From an uncultured Oceanobacter sp. (GTDB lineage: Bacteria > Pseudomonadota > Gammaproteobacteria > Pseudomonadales > Oceanobacteraceae): a stretch of 48,027 bases of DNA. Both the position numbers and the translations under genes were made by a program. Below the pieces are notes generated by a model. That model ran no database searches. It was not told the DNA's origin and saw nothing but the letters and a program-made list of their open reading frames with translations. Positions 1-8,352 of the stretch are shown piece by piece (the first letter of the stretch is position 1; every line of letters begins with the position of its first letter). The DNA lies in contig CAJXTI010000028.1 in assembly GCA_913061185.1 (NCBI GenBank), forward strand, positions 1 through 48,027, written 5' to 3'.

Positions 1-46
1 AGATTTCTGCCTGTCTCGTGGGCTCGGAGATGTGTATAAGAGACAG
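1..46. other. Illumina Nextera adapter remnant (not genomic)
   Basis: Bases 1-4 (AGAT) match the last bases of the P7 flow-cell sequence. Bases 5-12 (TTCTGCCT) equal the Nextera i7 index N703 in adapter orientation. Bases 13-46 equal the Nextera Read 2 transposase adapter, which ends in the 19-base Tn5 mosaic end AGATGTGTATAAGAGACAG at 28-46. The three parts occur in the exact order of a Nextera library molecule. Genomic sequence starts at base 47, inside gph. Confidence 0.98.
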
Positions 47-309
47 ATTTTGATGCGGTGGTGTGTGGTGATGACCTGCCACAACGTAAACCAGACCCTG
101 CGCAGATTCTGCACGCCTGCGAGTTGATGGCGGTAGAGCCACAACAAGCGATCATGGTCGGCGATTCCCGTAATGATATGTACGCTGGCAAGGCCGCAGG
201 CTGTATGACCGTGGCGGTTCCCTACGGCTATAACCATGGCGAAAATATTGCTACCTGCCAGCCGAATCTGATCATTCATTCACTTGCCGACCTGATTCGG
301 CATGTTTAA
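47..309 (+). CDS. gph: Phosphoglycolate phosphatase, C-terminal part (5' truncated)
   Basis: HAD-superfamily phosphatase that removes 2-phosphoglycolate, for example after repair of oxidised DNA 3' ends. Only the last 87 or so residues are present, because the contig begins in adapter sequence at base 46. The open frame runs in from the left with no start; the GTG at 58 is an internal valine. Visible family motifs are GDDLPQRKPDP, carrying the motif III lysine, and VGDSRNDMYAGKAAG, the motif IV aspartates that bind Mg2+. The end (HSLADLIRHV) is at the normal distance after motif IV. Other HAD phosphatases share these motifs, but GDDLP-RKP is typical of Gph. Confidence 0.88.
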
Positions 310-399
310 TCGCCTGTGCAGCTGCTTGTAAAAACAGGTGGCGCGAGTGTGGACCGGAGGCTTTGAGGTTGTCGGGTGGCAGGTAACAGGTGTAAGCAT

Positions 400-1086
400 A
401 TGCTTCGGATTGTATTAATGGTCAGTCTGGTTCTGACCAGCGGGGTTACCCTGGCTGCCGAGGTGCGTATACACACGCCGCAACCGAGTTGGTCGAGTCT
501 TCCTGTGGTTACCTCGGATAATCGCACCTATAGCGGGTTCAATAGCGGGTTCAATAGCGGGTTCAATCCCTATTTTGATGCGGCGTACGGCCTTAGTGTA
601 CTGAACTGGCCAAAAACCGAGTGGCAACGAGCCAACGAACCCGACGGCAGTAGCCGCCATGCGGTTGTCGGGCGATTTTTTCGTGTTGGTGGTGGTATCA
701 GCTGGCGGTCGATACTGTCGGGCGGAATGAATGTCTGGCTCTGGAATGCTGACGACAACAAAAGCACTACGGACAGCGACGAGCGTTCGTCGAATACCGT
801 CTATCAACAAGATGGTGCTGCGTTCAGCTGGAATGTACGGGCGATGTTGCCAATCAAACCAGGGCAGGGGCCGTGGTTTGGCTATGGGCGTATGTGCTTG
901 CGCGCCAGTGCCACCAGTCTGGATTCTGCCCGCGAAGTATCGGGTTGTACCCCGATGTGGCAAGCCGGATTGTCGTTGGGAGGGTTCGGTTCCCGTGCCG
1001 TATCGTTATATCTCGAATACGACCGGGCACATTTTGAGGAGGTCCACAGCTATGCCATCAGTGCCGGGCTACGAGGAGTTTTTTGA
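400..1086 (+). CDS. Secreted protein, possible outer-membrane beta-barrel
   Basis: A 228-residue protein of unrecognised family. It begins with a clear signal peptide (MLRIVLMVSLVLTSGVTLAA, cleavage likely near AA-EV), so it should be exported. The mature part has short alternating polar and aromatic stretches rich in Gly, Trp and Tyr and ends in ISAGLRGVF. A C-terminal phenylalanine after such a strand is typical of outer-membrane barrels, so that is the favoured guess. Residues 45-56 hold a threefold GFNS/GFNP repeat encoded by a perfect DNA repeat. ATG 400 is preferred to GTG 376 because it places the signal peptide at the N-terminus. The stop overlaps the rmuC start by one base (TGATG), suggesting coupled translation. 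Confidence 0.7.
   Translation: MLRIVLMVSLVLTSGVTLAAEVRIHTPQPSWSSLPVVTSDNRTYSGFNSGFNSGFNPYFDAAYGLSVLNWPKTEWQRANEPDGSSRHAVVGRFFRVGGGISWRSILSGGMNVWLWNADDNKSTTDSDERSSNTVYQQDGAAFSWNVRAMLPIKPGQGPWFGYGRMCLRASATSLDSAREVSGCTPMWQAGLSLGGFGSRAVSLYLEYDRAHFEEVHSYAISAGLRGVF
531..566 (+). repeat. 12-bp tandem repeat, three perfect copies
   Basis: TAGCGGGTTCAA occurs three times head to tail without a mismatch, in frame within the preceding gene, encoding the SGFN repeat. The unit is a multiple of three, so copy-number change would keep the frame. Confidence 0.95.
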
Positions 1087-2639
1087 TGGATGCATTGGCT
1101 TTGGCCCCGCTATTGCCATTTGACCCACAGATGATGGGCAGTTATCTGCCGTTAACACTGGTCGGTTTGATTGCAGGGATACTACTGGGTTCGTTGGTGA
1201 CCGGGATGGTTGCCAGACGTCGTGCACAGGCCGCCTTGTTTCTGGATCAACAGCAGCACCAGCAACAGCAGGAACAACAGCACCAGCGGGAACAGCGGCT
1301 TGCTGAATTGGAAAACCGTCTGAGAGAGACGGATGCCGCACTTAATGCTACCCGTACCGACGCGGCGCGCTGGCAAGAGCGCAGCCATGCCGCGCTGGCG
1401 CAGAAACAGGCGCTGGAAATCGAACGTCGTGAATCGCAGTTGTTGTGGCAAACCCGTCTGGCCGATTTGCAGCAGCGTTTGAGCAACAGCCAGACGGAAC
1501 TGGTGAGCGAACGTCAGGCGCGAGAAATGCAGCAACAGCACGCCGATGAAAAACTGGCCTTGCTGCAGCAAAACAAGGAGCAGTTACTGCAAGAATTTGA
1601 ACATCTGTCGCAAAAAATCTTCGAGCAAAAACAGCAGCAGTTTACCCAACAGAGTCAGCAAGGGCTGACCAGCTTGCTGACGCCGTTTCGAGAGCAGCTC
1701 GATGGTTTGCGCAAAAAGGTTGAGGATGTCCACCTTAGCGATACCCGTGATCGGGCCACGTTACAGGCGCAGATTGTTGAGCTGCACAAGCTGAATCAGC
1801 AAATGTCGACTGAGGCTCATGCGCTGACAACCGCCCTGCGTGGTGAAAAGAAAACCCAGGGCAACTGGGGCGAGATGGTGCTGGAAACGGTACTCGAGCG
1901 TTCCGGCTTGCGTAAGGGCGAAGAATACGTCCGGGAAGAAAGCCACCAGGACGACAGCGGCCAGCGTTATCGCCCGGATGTCATTATCCGCCTGCCGGAA
2001 GGCAAGCATATCGTGGTGGATTCCAAAGTATCGCTGAATGCCTATACCGATTACGTCAATGCCGACTCCGAGCTGGAGCAGGCGGCGGCACTCAAACGGC
2101 ATGTGGAATCGGTGCGTAGCCATGTCCGCAGTTTGAGTGACAAGGCATACCAGCACCTGAATGGTCTTAATTCACCGGATTTTGTGTTCCTGTTTATGCC
2201 CGTCGAACCAGCTTTTATGCTGGCATTCCAGCATGACGAAAGTCTGTTTAATACGGCGTTTGAACAAAAAATCGTGGTCGTGACGCCAACGACTCTGCTT
2301 GCGACCTTACGCACGGTGGCCAGTTTGTGGGCCATTGAACGACGTAATAAAAGTACCGAAAAGCTGGCTGATCAGGCCGGTAAACTGTACGACAAACTCA
2401 CTGTGGTGGTGGATAAATTCGAAAAAGTGGGCAGCCAGCTGACGACGCTGAACAAGGGTTATGATGAGGCCTGGAATTCGCTGAAATCCGGCCGTGGCAA
2501 CTTGCTCAGTCAGGCCGATGGTTTCCGTAAATTGGGTGTTCGGGTCAAAAAGGAATTGGCTAAAAATCTGGTTGACGACGCCAATGCCGAGGATGAATTA
2601 CATGAATCCCTTGGTAGCCGGGAAGCACCAGTCGATTGA
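1086..2639 (+). CDS. rmuC: DNA recombination protein RmuC
   Basis: A 517-residue RmuC-family protein, a presumed nuclease that limits inversions and rearrangements between short repeats. A single N-terminal membrane helix (about residues 21-43, ending in the basic MVARRR) is followed by a long Gln/Glu-rich coiled coil (about 50-230, including HQQQQEQQ). The conserved RmuC domain starts near residue 245 with GNWGEMVLETVLERSGL. RPDVIIRLPEGKHIVVDSK near residues 296-314 carries the Asp...Asp-Ser-Lys arrangement of PD-(D/E)xK-like nucleases. ATG 1086 overlaps the upstream stop by one base; the TTG just before is not needed. Length is close to the family norm. Confidence 0.96.
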   Translation: MDALALAPLLPFDPQMMGSYLPLTLVGLIAGILLGSLVTGMVARRRAQAALFLDQQQHQQQQEQQHQREQRLAELENRLRETDAALNATRTDAARWQERSHAALAQKQALEIERRESQLLWQTRLADLQQRLSNSQTELVSERQAREMQQQHADEKLALLQQNKEQLLQEFEHLSQKIFEQKQQQFTQQSQQGLTSLLTPFREQLDGLRKKVEDVHLSDTRDRATLQAQIVELHKLNQQMSTEAHALTTALRGEKKTQGNWGEMVLETVLERSGLRKGEEYVREESHQDDSGQRYRPDVIIRLPEGKHIVVDSKVSLNAYTDYVNADSELEQAAALKRHVESVRSHVRSLSDKAYQHLNGLNSPDFVFLFMPVEPAFMLAFQHDESLFNTAFEQKIVVVTPTTLLATLRTVASLWAIERRNKSTEKLADQAGKLYDKLTVVVDKFEKVGSQLTTLNKGYDEAWNSLKSGRGNLLSQADGFRKLGVRVKKELAKNLVDDANAEDELHESLGSREAPVD

Positions 2640-2781
2640 ATGAACAGTATTATCATTTCAGGCCGACTTGTTAACCATCGGCTATAAATCCGGATATAGA
2701 CGCGGCAATTCGTCGAGCAGACCGGCAAGGACGGGGAAGCGGCTTATACTTTGGCCATCACTCCGGCAGGTTCTGCACGTT

Positions 2782-3226
2782 ATGGTTTACCCTCGGCTTC
2801 AGCAGCAGCTTCAGCTTGCGTCGTTTGTCGTCACGATCATGGCGTTGCTGCAAATTGCCTTGGGTTTGGTCGTACTGTTGGGGTGGCTTTGGGGTCATTC
2901 TGATCTGACGGTGCTTGCACCTGGTTTTCCGACCATGAAAGCCAACACAGCAACGGGCTTTTTGCTTGCCGGTAGTGGCTTGTTGCTGATGGTCAAACGC
3001 TGCCTTATGGTCACGCTGATTATCGGTTTTGCCTTGATGACGACTGCGACGGTTTCTTTTTTACAATATCCATTTGAAATTAATACCGGTATTGATCAAT
3101 TCTGGGTTGAGGATACAGGCAGCGATCAATTTCCCGGTCGCCCGTCGGAAATGACTGCGTTCGTTGCGAGGGAAAGACTGGTTTGAGCAATTTTTGCGCA
3201 AATTTGAGGAGAATGGTTCTATTTAA
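2782..3226 (+). pseudogene. Decayed membrane sensor gene (N-terminal membrane domain remnant)
   Basis: ATG 2782 opens a frame to 3186 of about 134 residues with three or four hydrophobic segments. LAPGFPTMKANTATGFLLAGSGLLL and NTGIDQFW...FPGRPSEMTAF resemble the repeated 'PNTALCFLL' membrane module that precedes PAS, GGDEF or kinase domains. The module should repeat after PGR...MTA, but homology breaks off and the frame stops within eight residues. One frame over, from 3155 to the stop at 3224, the DNA reads RGKDWFEQFLRKFEENGSI, which looks like a PAS-domain scrap (GKDWFE.F). The simplest reading is an internal deletion with a frame change, leaving no output domain. A short functional membrane protein is the alternative. 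Confidence 0.5.
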
Positions 3227-3242
3227 CAAAAATTTGCTCAAA
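3182..3242. repeat. Imperfect long-arm inverted repeat
   Basis: TTTGAGCAATTTTTG (3182-3196) pairs with CAAAAATTTGCTCAAA (3227-3242), with one extra A in the right arm and a loop of about 30 bases. It begins within the stop region of the decayed sensor gene. The loop is long for an intrinsic terminator, and AAAAAGAG rather than a T-run follows. Function unknown. Confidence 0.55.
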
Positions 3243-3337
3243 AAAGAGCCAGATTCAGCTTTTCCGCTGTAGATCAGCCCTAAGCCCGACAGACTTCTGG
3301 GCTTCGCGTTTGATCAAACATTTTTCCTGGAGAGCTT

Positions 3338-3754
3338 ATGAGCCGCTTATCTGCGACCGCAGTGAAACAATTGATTCAATGGTGTGAAGAAAAAGCCACC
3401 GGGCTGGGAGTCCGGGTGTCGATCAGCATTGTTGATGAAGGGGGTCATTTGATTGGCTTTTCCCGGATGGACGGCGCCGCGATTGGCCCTGGTGAAGTGA
3501 GCCAGCGCAAGGCACGTACCTCGGCGTTGTTTCGCACGGACAGCGGCGCTTTTGGTGAGGTGGTTCGGTCGCGTCCCCTGACCGGGATTGAATCCACTCA
3601 TGGTGGACTGGCGTTGTTCAAGGGTGGTATTCCCTTGTTTGATAGTGGTCATGTGATTGGCGGGCTGGGGATTGCGGGTGGTACGGCAGTAGAGGATCTG
3701 GAGATTGCCGAGTGGGCGCTGGCTCAGTTGAGCGACGGTTTGGCTGCGGGCTGA
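3338..3754 (+). CDS. GlcG/HbpS-family (DUF336) protein
   Basis: A 138-residue protein of the GlcG/HbpS family. Members include haem-degrading HbpS and GlcG of glycolate operons; the cellular role of most is unknown. Visible family signatures are VSISIVDEGGHLIGFSRMDGA near the N-terminus, the central KARTSALF stretch, and GGIPLF...GHVIGGLGIAGG near the C-terminus. There is no signal peptide, so it is probably cytoplasmic. GGAG sits nine bases before the ATG. No glycolate-oxidation or haem genes adjoin it, apart from the gph fragment 3 kb upstream, so the substrate cannot be inferred. It lies 86 bp before cmoA on the same strand. Confidence 0.85.
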   Translation: MSRLSATAVKQLIQWCEEKATGLGVRVSISIVDEGGHLIGFSRMDGAAIGPGEVSQRKARTSALFRTDSGAFGEVVRSRPLTGIESTHGGLALFKGGIPLFDSGHVIGGLGIAGGTAVEDLEIAEWALAQLSDGLAAG

Positions 3755-3840
3755 TTTATCGGCTTGTGATACCATGGCGGTTTGTTTTTGCCAGAGCATT
3801 GCCTTGCAGTGCTGGCCCATCCAAGCGACCCGAGACACCT

Positions 3841-4581
3841 ATGAACGAGCGTGACGACCTCTACCAGACCCGCGAAGCCCACAGTGCCGATTTCCGTTTT
3901 GATGACGCAGTGGCGCGTGTTTTTCCCGATATGATCAAACGCTCGGTGCCCGGCTATGCTGAAACCGTGGCGATGTCCGGTATTATTGCCGGTCGTTATG
4001 CCCGCGATAACACCCGCTTGTATGATCTTGGCTGTTCGCTGGGAGCGGTCACGCTGGCTATGCGTCATGGTGTACGTGCCCGTGGTTGTCAGGTGATCGG
4101 GGTGGATAATTCGGCCTCCATGCTGGAACGCGCCGCACATTATATTGCCCTCGACGATCATTCCCTGGCCGGTGATCCGGTGGCGGTTGAATTGTTGCAG
4201 GCTGATATTTGTTCGTTGACGCTGGACAATGCCTCGGTGACGGCACTGAATTATGTGTTGCAGTTTATCGTGCTCGACCAGCGCCTCGAACTGCTGACTC
4301 GTATCGCTGAGGCAACGATTCCGGGTGGCGCATTGATTCTGTCGGAAAAAATCAGTTTTGAGGTTGCCGAGCAGCCGTTGCAAGATGCCTTGCACTGGGA
4401 TTTCAAGCGCGCCAATGGTTACAGCGAGATGGAAATTGCCCGCAAGCGCACGGCCATTGAGGATTATCTGATCCCGGAGCGCGAAGAGGTACATCGCCAA
4501 CGGTTGTTGGCTGCTGGGTTCAGCCAGGTTATTCGCTGGTATCAGTGTTTTAATTTTGTCTCATTTCTTGCTATCCGTTAA
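3841..4581 (+). CDS. cmoA: Carboxy-S-adenosyl-L-methionine synthase CmoA
   Basis: Makes carboxy-SAM from SAM and prephenate; CmoB uses it to build 5-oxyacetyluridine at tRNA position 34. The 246-residue protein begins with the family opening RDDLYQTREAHSADFRFDDAVARVFPDMIKRSVPGY. Its SAM-binding loop is YDLGCSLGA (about 61-69), followed by the acidic VIGVDNSASM (about 85-94). The C-terminus QCFNFVSFLAIR matches the family ending. ATG 3841 is chosen because it starts at the conserved N-terminus; an upstream in-frame start would run back into the previous gene. It is followed 57 bp later by cmoB, the usual pairing. Confidence 0.97.
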   Translation: MNERDDLYQTREAHSADFRFDDAVARVFPDMIKRSVPGYAETVAMSGIIAGRYARDNTRLYDLGCSLGAVTLAMRHGVRARGCQVIGVDNSASMLERAAHYIALDDHSLAGDPVAVELLQADICSLTLDNASVTALNYVLQFIVLDQRLELLTRIAEATIPGGALILSEKISFEVAEQPLQDALHWDFKRANGYSEMEIARKRTAIEDYLIPEREEVHRQRLLAAGFSQVIRWYQCFNFVSFLAIR

Positions 4582-4638
4582 TGCCGCTACTACACGGTTA
4601 CACGGTCTCTTATTCCTCCTTTTGCTTGAGTCTGCTTC

Positions 4639-5685
4639 ATGCCTGTTGATGTTACTCCGTTGTTTGCTGATCTTGATGCTGCCGATGCGGCAACCCTGTT
4701 GCCATGGTTTCATGACGTGCTGACGGCCATGCGAGGGGAGGGCAGCCGCATGGCGCGCTGGGCTGAGGTGTTGCCGGAGCAGTTAGAGGATTTGCTGGTC
4801 ACGAGGGAACACGGTGATCAGCAACGTTGGGTAGGCGCTTTGAGATTATTACCCCGGCTAGCGGCTGTTACGTGTGATCTTGGTACTTTTGATCTGGCGA
4901 TCAAGGGCCATACCAGCCCGGCGCAGGCGCAGGCAGTGGAACAAGGGCTACGTGGCTTGATGCCATGGCGCAAGGGGCCATTCCAGCTGTTTGATAGCCA
5001 TATTGATACTGAATGGCGTTCGGACTGGAAATGGCAGCGGCTGGCGCCTCATTTGTCCGACTTGACGGGGCGTACCGTGCTGGATGTTGGTTGCGGCTCG
5101 GGTTATCACCTCTGGCGGATGCTGGGAGCCGGCGCTTTCCGAGTGATCGGTGTCGATCCTTCACGGCTGTTTCTGATGCAGTTTCAGGCCATCAAGGGCT
5201 ATGTGACAGCGGCCCAGGGAATCGCTCCCCAAGCGGATTTGCTACCGTTCAAAATGGAAGATGTCCCTGCCAATTTGAAAGCCTTTGATAGCGTGTTTTC
5301 GATGGGGGTACTTTATCATCGCAAGTCACCGATTGAGCATCTGGAAGAGTTGCGTGGGGCACTCAAGCCGGGTGGTGAGCTGGTGTTGGAGACATTGGTG
5401 ATCGACGCGGATCCAGGTGAAGTGCTGATGCCAGAAGACCGCTACGCGATGATGCGGAATGTCTGGTTTATTCCATCGGTAGAGACGTTGTTGCTGTGGT
5501 GTCGTCGCACCGGCTTCCGCAACGCCAGAGTGGTGGATCTGAATCAGACCTCATTGGCGGAGCAACATTCAACCGACTGGATGCGTTATAACTCGCTGGT
5601 GGATTTTCTTGATCCGGATGATCTTTCCAAAACCGTCGAAGGCTACCCAGCCCCGCTACGGGCGGTGATTATTGCCGAAGCCTGA
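4639..5685 (+). CDS. cmoB: tRNA U34 carboxymethyltransferase CmoB
   Basis: Transfers the carboxymethyl group from carboxy-SAM to 5-hydroxyuridine at tRNA wobble position 34, widening decoding. The 348-residue length suits the family. Recognisable parts are MPWRKGPFQLFDSHIDTEWRSDWKW before the catalytic domain, the nucleotide loop VLDVGCGSGYHLWRM, the IGVDPS strand, and FDSVFSMGVLYHRKSP. The C-terminal SLVDFLDP...GYPAPLRAV is also typical. Adjacent cmoA supplies the cofactor. A hairpin follows 28 bp after the stop. Confidence 0.97.
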   Translation: MPVDVTPLFADLDAADAATLLPWFHDVLTAMRGEGSRMARWAEVLPEQLEDLLVTREHGDQQRWVGALRLLPRLAAVTCDLGTFDLAIKGHTSPAQAQAVEQGLRGLMPWRKGPFQLFDSHIDTEWRSDWKWQRLAPHLSDLTGRTVLDVGCGSGYHLWRMLGAGAFRVIGVDPSRLFLMQFQAIKGYVTAAQGIAPQADLLPFKMEDVPANLKAFDSVFSMGVLYHRKSPIEHLEELRGALKPGGELVLETLVIDADPGEVLMPEDRYAMMRNVWFIPSVETLLLWCRRTGFRNARVVDLNQTSLAEQHSTDWMRYNSLVDFLDPDDLSKTVEGYPAPLRAVIIAEA

Positions 5686-5712
5686 GGACTCTGGTTGGGT
5701 GGGCTTGCGCAG

Positions 5713-5739
5713 GTAGCGCTGCTTGTTGAGCAGCGCTAC
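5713..5739. terminator. Hairpin between convergent cmoB and tfpZ
   Basis: A perfect 11-bp stem GTAGCGCTGCT / AGCAGCGCTAC with loop TGTTG lies in the short gap between convergent genes. Neither side carries a U-run, so it may act as an RNA end-stabiliser or a weak bidirectional terminator rather than a classical one. Confidence 0.6.
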
Positions 5740-5760
5740 GGATTGAAAGCAGGGGAGGAA

Positions 5761-6462
5761 TTATTGTTCTGTGGTTGCGGTGTCGGAATCCGCTGCTTGC
5801 TCATCCAGCAGTTGTTGTTCCGGTTGAACCCCTACTACCTTGCCATTTAAATCAGTTACCAACCAGTTGCCGCTCAAGCCAATTGCCAGTCGCACGGTGT
5901 CGTTGTATTCGAAGGTGCCAGCCGGTGCCCGGCTATTGATAAAATCGATAAAGCCACCGTCGGTGATGGGCTTGAGTTCTGCCGGGGTCAGATCCTTGTA
6001 GCTGGCCGGGCCAAATATCGAGCCATTGGAACTGGGCTGATAATAAAACACTTGATCCTCACTGGCTTTAATCGCATCCAGGGTGTCCTGGTTCAGGGTG
6101 TGGGCATAGAGTATTTCGTAGCCTTGGGGTGGAAACGCGACATACAGAGCGACCGGGCGAGTTTGGTGCACGGTATACACACCGGCTATCAGTGCGGCCA
6201 GTTGTACGGCGGCAATGATGCTGAGATCCATCTTCAGGCTTTTTTTCGCCGGGTTAAAGACCAATAGCGTCAGTGTTGGCCCGAGCACCAGATCAACTCC
6301 GGCAATCATCAACAGCGCCTGGTGCCAGCCCGGATCGGCAGCACTCAGAATGCCGGGATACCAGACGCCAAAAACCAGCGCGACCATCATCAGAAACAGC
6401 ACCAGGCTGATACCAAAGTGAGCGGCAAATGCCTGATAACGATTAAGCGATGTGAGGTGCAT
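5761..6462 (-). CDS. tfpZ: TfpX/TfpZ-family type IV pilin accessory protein
   Basis: A 233-residue inner-membrane protein of the TfpX/TfpZ family. In Pseudomonas these sit beside pilin genes and assist their assembly. Family signs are the opening RYQAFAAHFGISLVLFL, the first membrane helix ending in VFGVWYPG, the block GVDLVLGPTLTLLVFNPAKKSLKMDLSIIA spanning the next helices, and a third helix running to VYTVHQTRPVALYVAF. A periplasmic tail follows. It lies next to nadC with no pilin gene nearby, but the minor-pilin operon begins 10 kb away. The C-terminal EQAADSDTATTEQ is low-complexity. The upstream gap of 130 bp has two copies of TTCAGTGTCTGT. Confidence 0.85.
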   Translation of the reverse strand: MHLTSLNRYQAFAAHFGISLVLFLMMVALVFGVWYPGILSAADPGWHQALLMIAGVDLVLGPTLTLLVFNPAKKSLKMDLSIIAAVQLAALIAGVYTVHQTRPVALYVAFPPQGYEILYAHTLNQDTLDAIKASEDQVFYYQPSSNGSIFGPASYKDLTPAELKPITDGGFIDFINSRAPAGTFEYNDTVRLAIGLSGNWLVTDLNGKVVGVQPEQQLLDEQAADSDTATTEQ

Positions 6463-6592
6463 AGGAGTTCCGTTATAGCGGTTGTCGTTTCAGTGTCTGT
6501 TACTTCAGTTTTGATGGCTTCAGTGTCTGTGACGGGGCCAGCGTTTTATCAAAGCCCGAGTCTGCCCCACAAGCCTGTGTTCTGATCACCGG

Positions 6593-7456
6593 TCAGAGTG
6601 TAATACGCATTGATAAATCAATCGCTTTACAATCTTTGGTCAGCGCCCCGATGGAAATGTAATCGACCCCGGTGCGGGCGTAAGGCAGCAGGGTGGCATC
6701 GGTGATATTACCGGATGCTTCCAGTTTGATTGGCCCTTCCAGGCGATTGGCAGTGGCAGCGCGGGCATGTTGTACCGCTGTGGTCATCTCGGCGGGGGTG
6801 AAGTTGTCGAGCATGATGATATCGGCATTGGCAGCGATGGCTTCGTCCAGCTGGTTCATGGATTCCACTTCAACCTCGACCGGTTTGCCAGGGGCGATGT
6901 CATGGGCAGCCGCAACGGCCTGGGCAATTCCGCCACATGCCATGATGTGGTTTTCCTTGATTAAAAAGGCGTCGTACAGGCCTATTCGATGGTTAAAACA
7001 GCCGCCGACACTGACCGCATATTTTTGTGCGATGCGTAAACCCGGCAGGGTTTTACGGGTATCGAGCAACTTGACGCCAGTACCTGCAACCTGATCGGCA
7101 TACTGTCGGCATAAAGTGGCAGTGGCTGAGAGCGTTTGCAGGAAATTCAGGGCGCAGCGTTCGCCAGTGAGCAGACTGCGCGCTGAGCCTGACAGTTCAA
7201 ATAGCAGTTGGTTTGGGCGCACCCATTCACCTTCGGAGACGCGCCAGATGACCTGGACGTTCGGGTCGAGCTGACGGAAGACTTCATTGACCCAGGCTTT
7301 GCCTGCGATGATGGCGCGTTCACGGCTGATAATACGGGCTTGGGAGCGCTGCTGCGTCGGGATCAGGCGGGCCGTGATATCACCACTGCCGACATCTTCG
7401 GTCAGGGCAGTGGTAACGGCGTTGGTAATATCGGCAGCGTGTAGGCTCAGGTTCAT
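6593..7456 (-). CDS. nadC: Nicotinate-nucleotide pyrophosphorylase (quinolinate phosphoribosyltransferase)
   Basis: Converts quinolinate and PRPP to nicotinate mononucleotide in de novo NAD synthesis. The 287-residue protein has normal length. Visible motifs are [15 protein letters not shown] at the start, the [19 protein letters not shown] helix (here [21 protein letters not shown]), [12 protein letters not shown] with substrate-binding Arg and Lys, [19 protein letters not shown], the VEVEVES strand, and IMLDNFTP. The C-terminal LEASGNI...[12 protein letters not shown] forms the phosphate site. It is divergent from ampD across a 299-bp gap, as in many gammaproteobacteria. Confidence 0.97.
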   Translation of the reverse strand: MNLSLHAADITNAVTTALTEDVGSGDITARLIPTQQRSQARIISRERAIIAGKAWVNEVFRQLDPNVQVIWRVSEGEWVRPNQLLFELSGSARSLLTGERCALNFLQTLSATATLCRQYADQVAGTGVKLLDTRKTLPGLRIAQKYAVSVGGCFNHRIGLYDAFLIKENHIMACGGIAQAVAAAHDIAPGKPVEVEVESMNQLDEAIAANADIIMLDNFTPAEMTTAVQHARAATANRLEGPIKLEASGNITDATLLPYARTGVDYISIGALTKDCKAIDLSMRITL

Positions 7457-7755
7457 GACATGACTCTTGATATTAATTGTTGGTACGGTATAGGGGACAT
7501 CTATTTAATCCGGTGCTCGAAATGACGGCGTTAAAAATCGACTCAAAATGCTCATGTATCACTCATAAATTGCGCTTTTTCGTCGATTTTTGCTTTGTCC
7601 TTTCATCGCTCGCTACATTTTCAGATGCATCCTATAGGCGACCCGGACTATCGCGGATTCTTGTGGTGGTGAATCTTACACGGAACCCGGCATGGGTGCA
7701 TGACGCTGCCGGCCTCGGTTGTCGGGTGCGGAGGATTGTATCCGGTGTAGTATGA
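7457..7755. promoter_or_regulatory. nadC-ampD divergent intergenic region
   Basis: A 299-bp gap between divergent genes that should hold both promoters. I see no convincing paired -35/-10 boxes and no strong hairpin. The section 7560-7620 is T-rich. Confidence 0.4.
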
Positions 7756-8352
7756 ATGAGTGAAGATACCCAAACAGTACGGAGAACATTCAGTTTGGAC
7801 GTAAAAGACGGGCGCTTGCCCGACGCGCAATGGGTGCCCTCACCCAACTTTGGCCAGCGTCCGCCAGCGGCGGTTGTTTCATTGCTGGTGATTCATAATA
7901 TCAGCCTGCCGCCGGGTCAATTTGGCAGCGGGTGTATACAACGCTTTTTCAGCAATCAGCTGGCTGTCGACGAGCATCCGTATTTTGCTGAAATCGATGG
8001 CTTGCAGGTGTCCAGCCATTTATTGATTGAGCGGGATGGCACGCTCTATCAGTTTGTCAACTTTAACGATCGCGCCTGGCACTCCGGAGTATCGTGCTAT
8101 GAGGGTCTGACTGATTGTAATGATTTTTCGATTGGTATTGAGCTGGAAGGCTGCGATAACACCCCGTACAGTGAGGCCCAGTATCAGGTGCTGACTCGGG
8201 TGACGATAGCCTTGCGCCGATACTACCCGATGATCGGCAGCCGTATCGCGGGCCATGACGATATCGCACCGGGTCGCAAGACGGATCCCGGCCCGGCGTT
8301 TGACTGGGGCCGCTACCTGAACTCCCTGAAACCGGATGAGTATGATTTATGA
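7756..8352 (+). CDS. ampD: 1,6-anhydro-N-acetylmuramyl-L-alanine amidase AmpD
   Basis: Cytoplasmic zinc amidase that cleaves the stem peptide from anhydromuramyl-peptides during wall recycling; its loss raises the AmpR inducer of AmpC beta-lactamase. In the 198-residue protein the zinc ligands appear as His47 (VIHNISLPPG), His167 (AGHDDIAPG) and Asp177 (KTDPGPAFDW). The catalytic Glu129 (IGIELEG) and Lys175 (GRKTDPG) are also present. ATG 7756 gives the usual short N-terminus; an ATG four bases earlier closes at once. ampE overlaps the end by four bases (ATGA), the standard ampDE operon. No ampC or ampR is in the window. Confidence 0.97.
   Translation: MSEDTQTVRRTFSLDVKDGRLPDAQWVPSPNFGQRPPAAVVSLLVIHNISLPPGQFGSGCIQRFFSNQLAVDEHPYFAEIDGLQVSSHLLIERDGTLYQFVNFNDRAWHSGVSCYEGLTDCNDFSIGIELEGCDNTPYSEAQYQVLTRVTIALRRYYPMIGSRIAGHDDIAPGRKTDPGPAFDWGRYLNSLKPDEYDL

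Noticed and set aside
7477..7755. Open frame in the nadC-ampD gap
   Set aside because: It runs through the expected divergent promoter region and has no domain or ribosome site.
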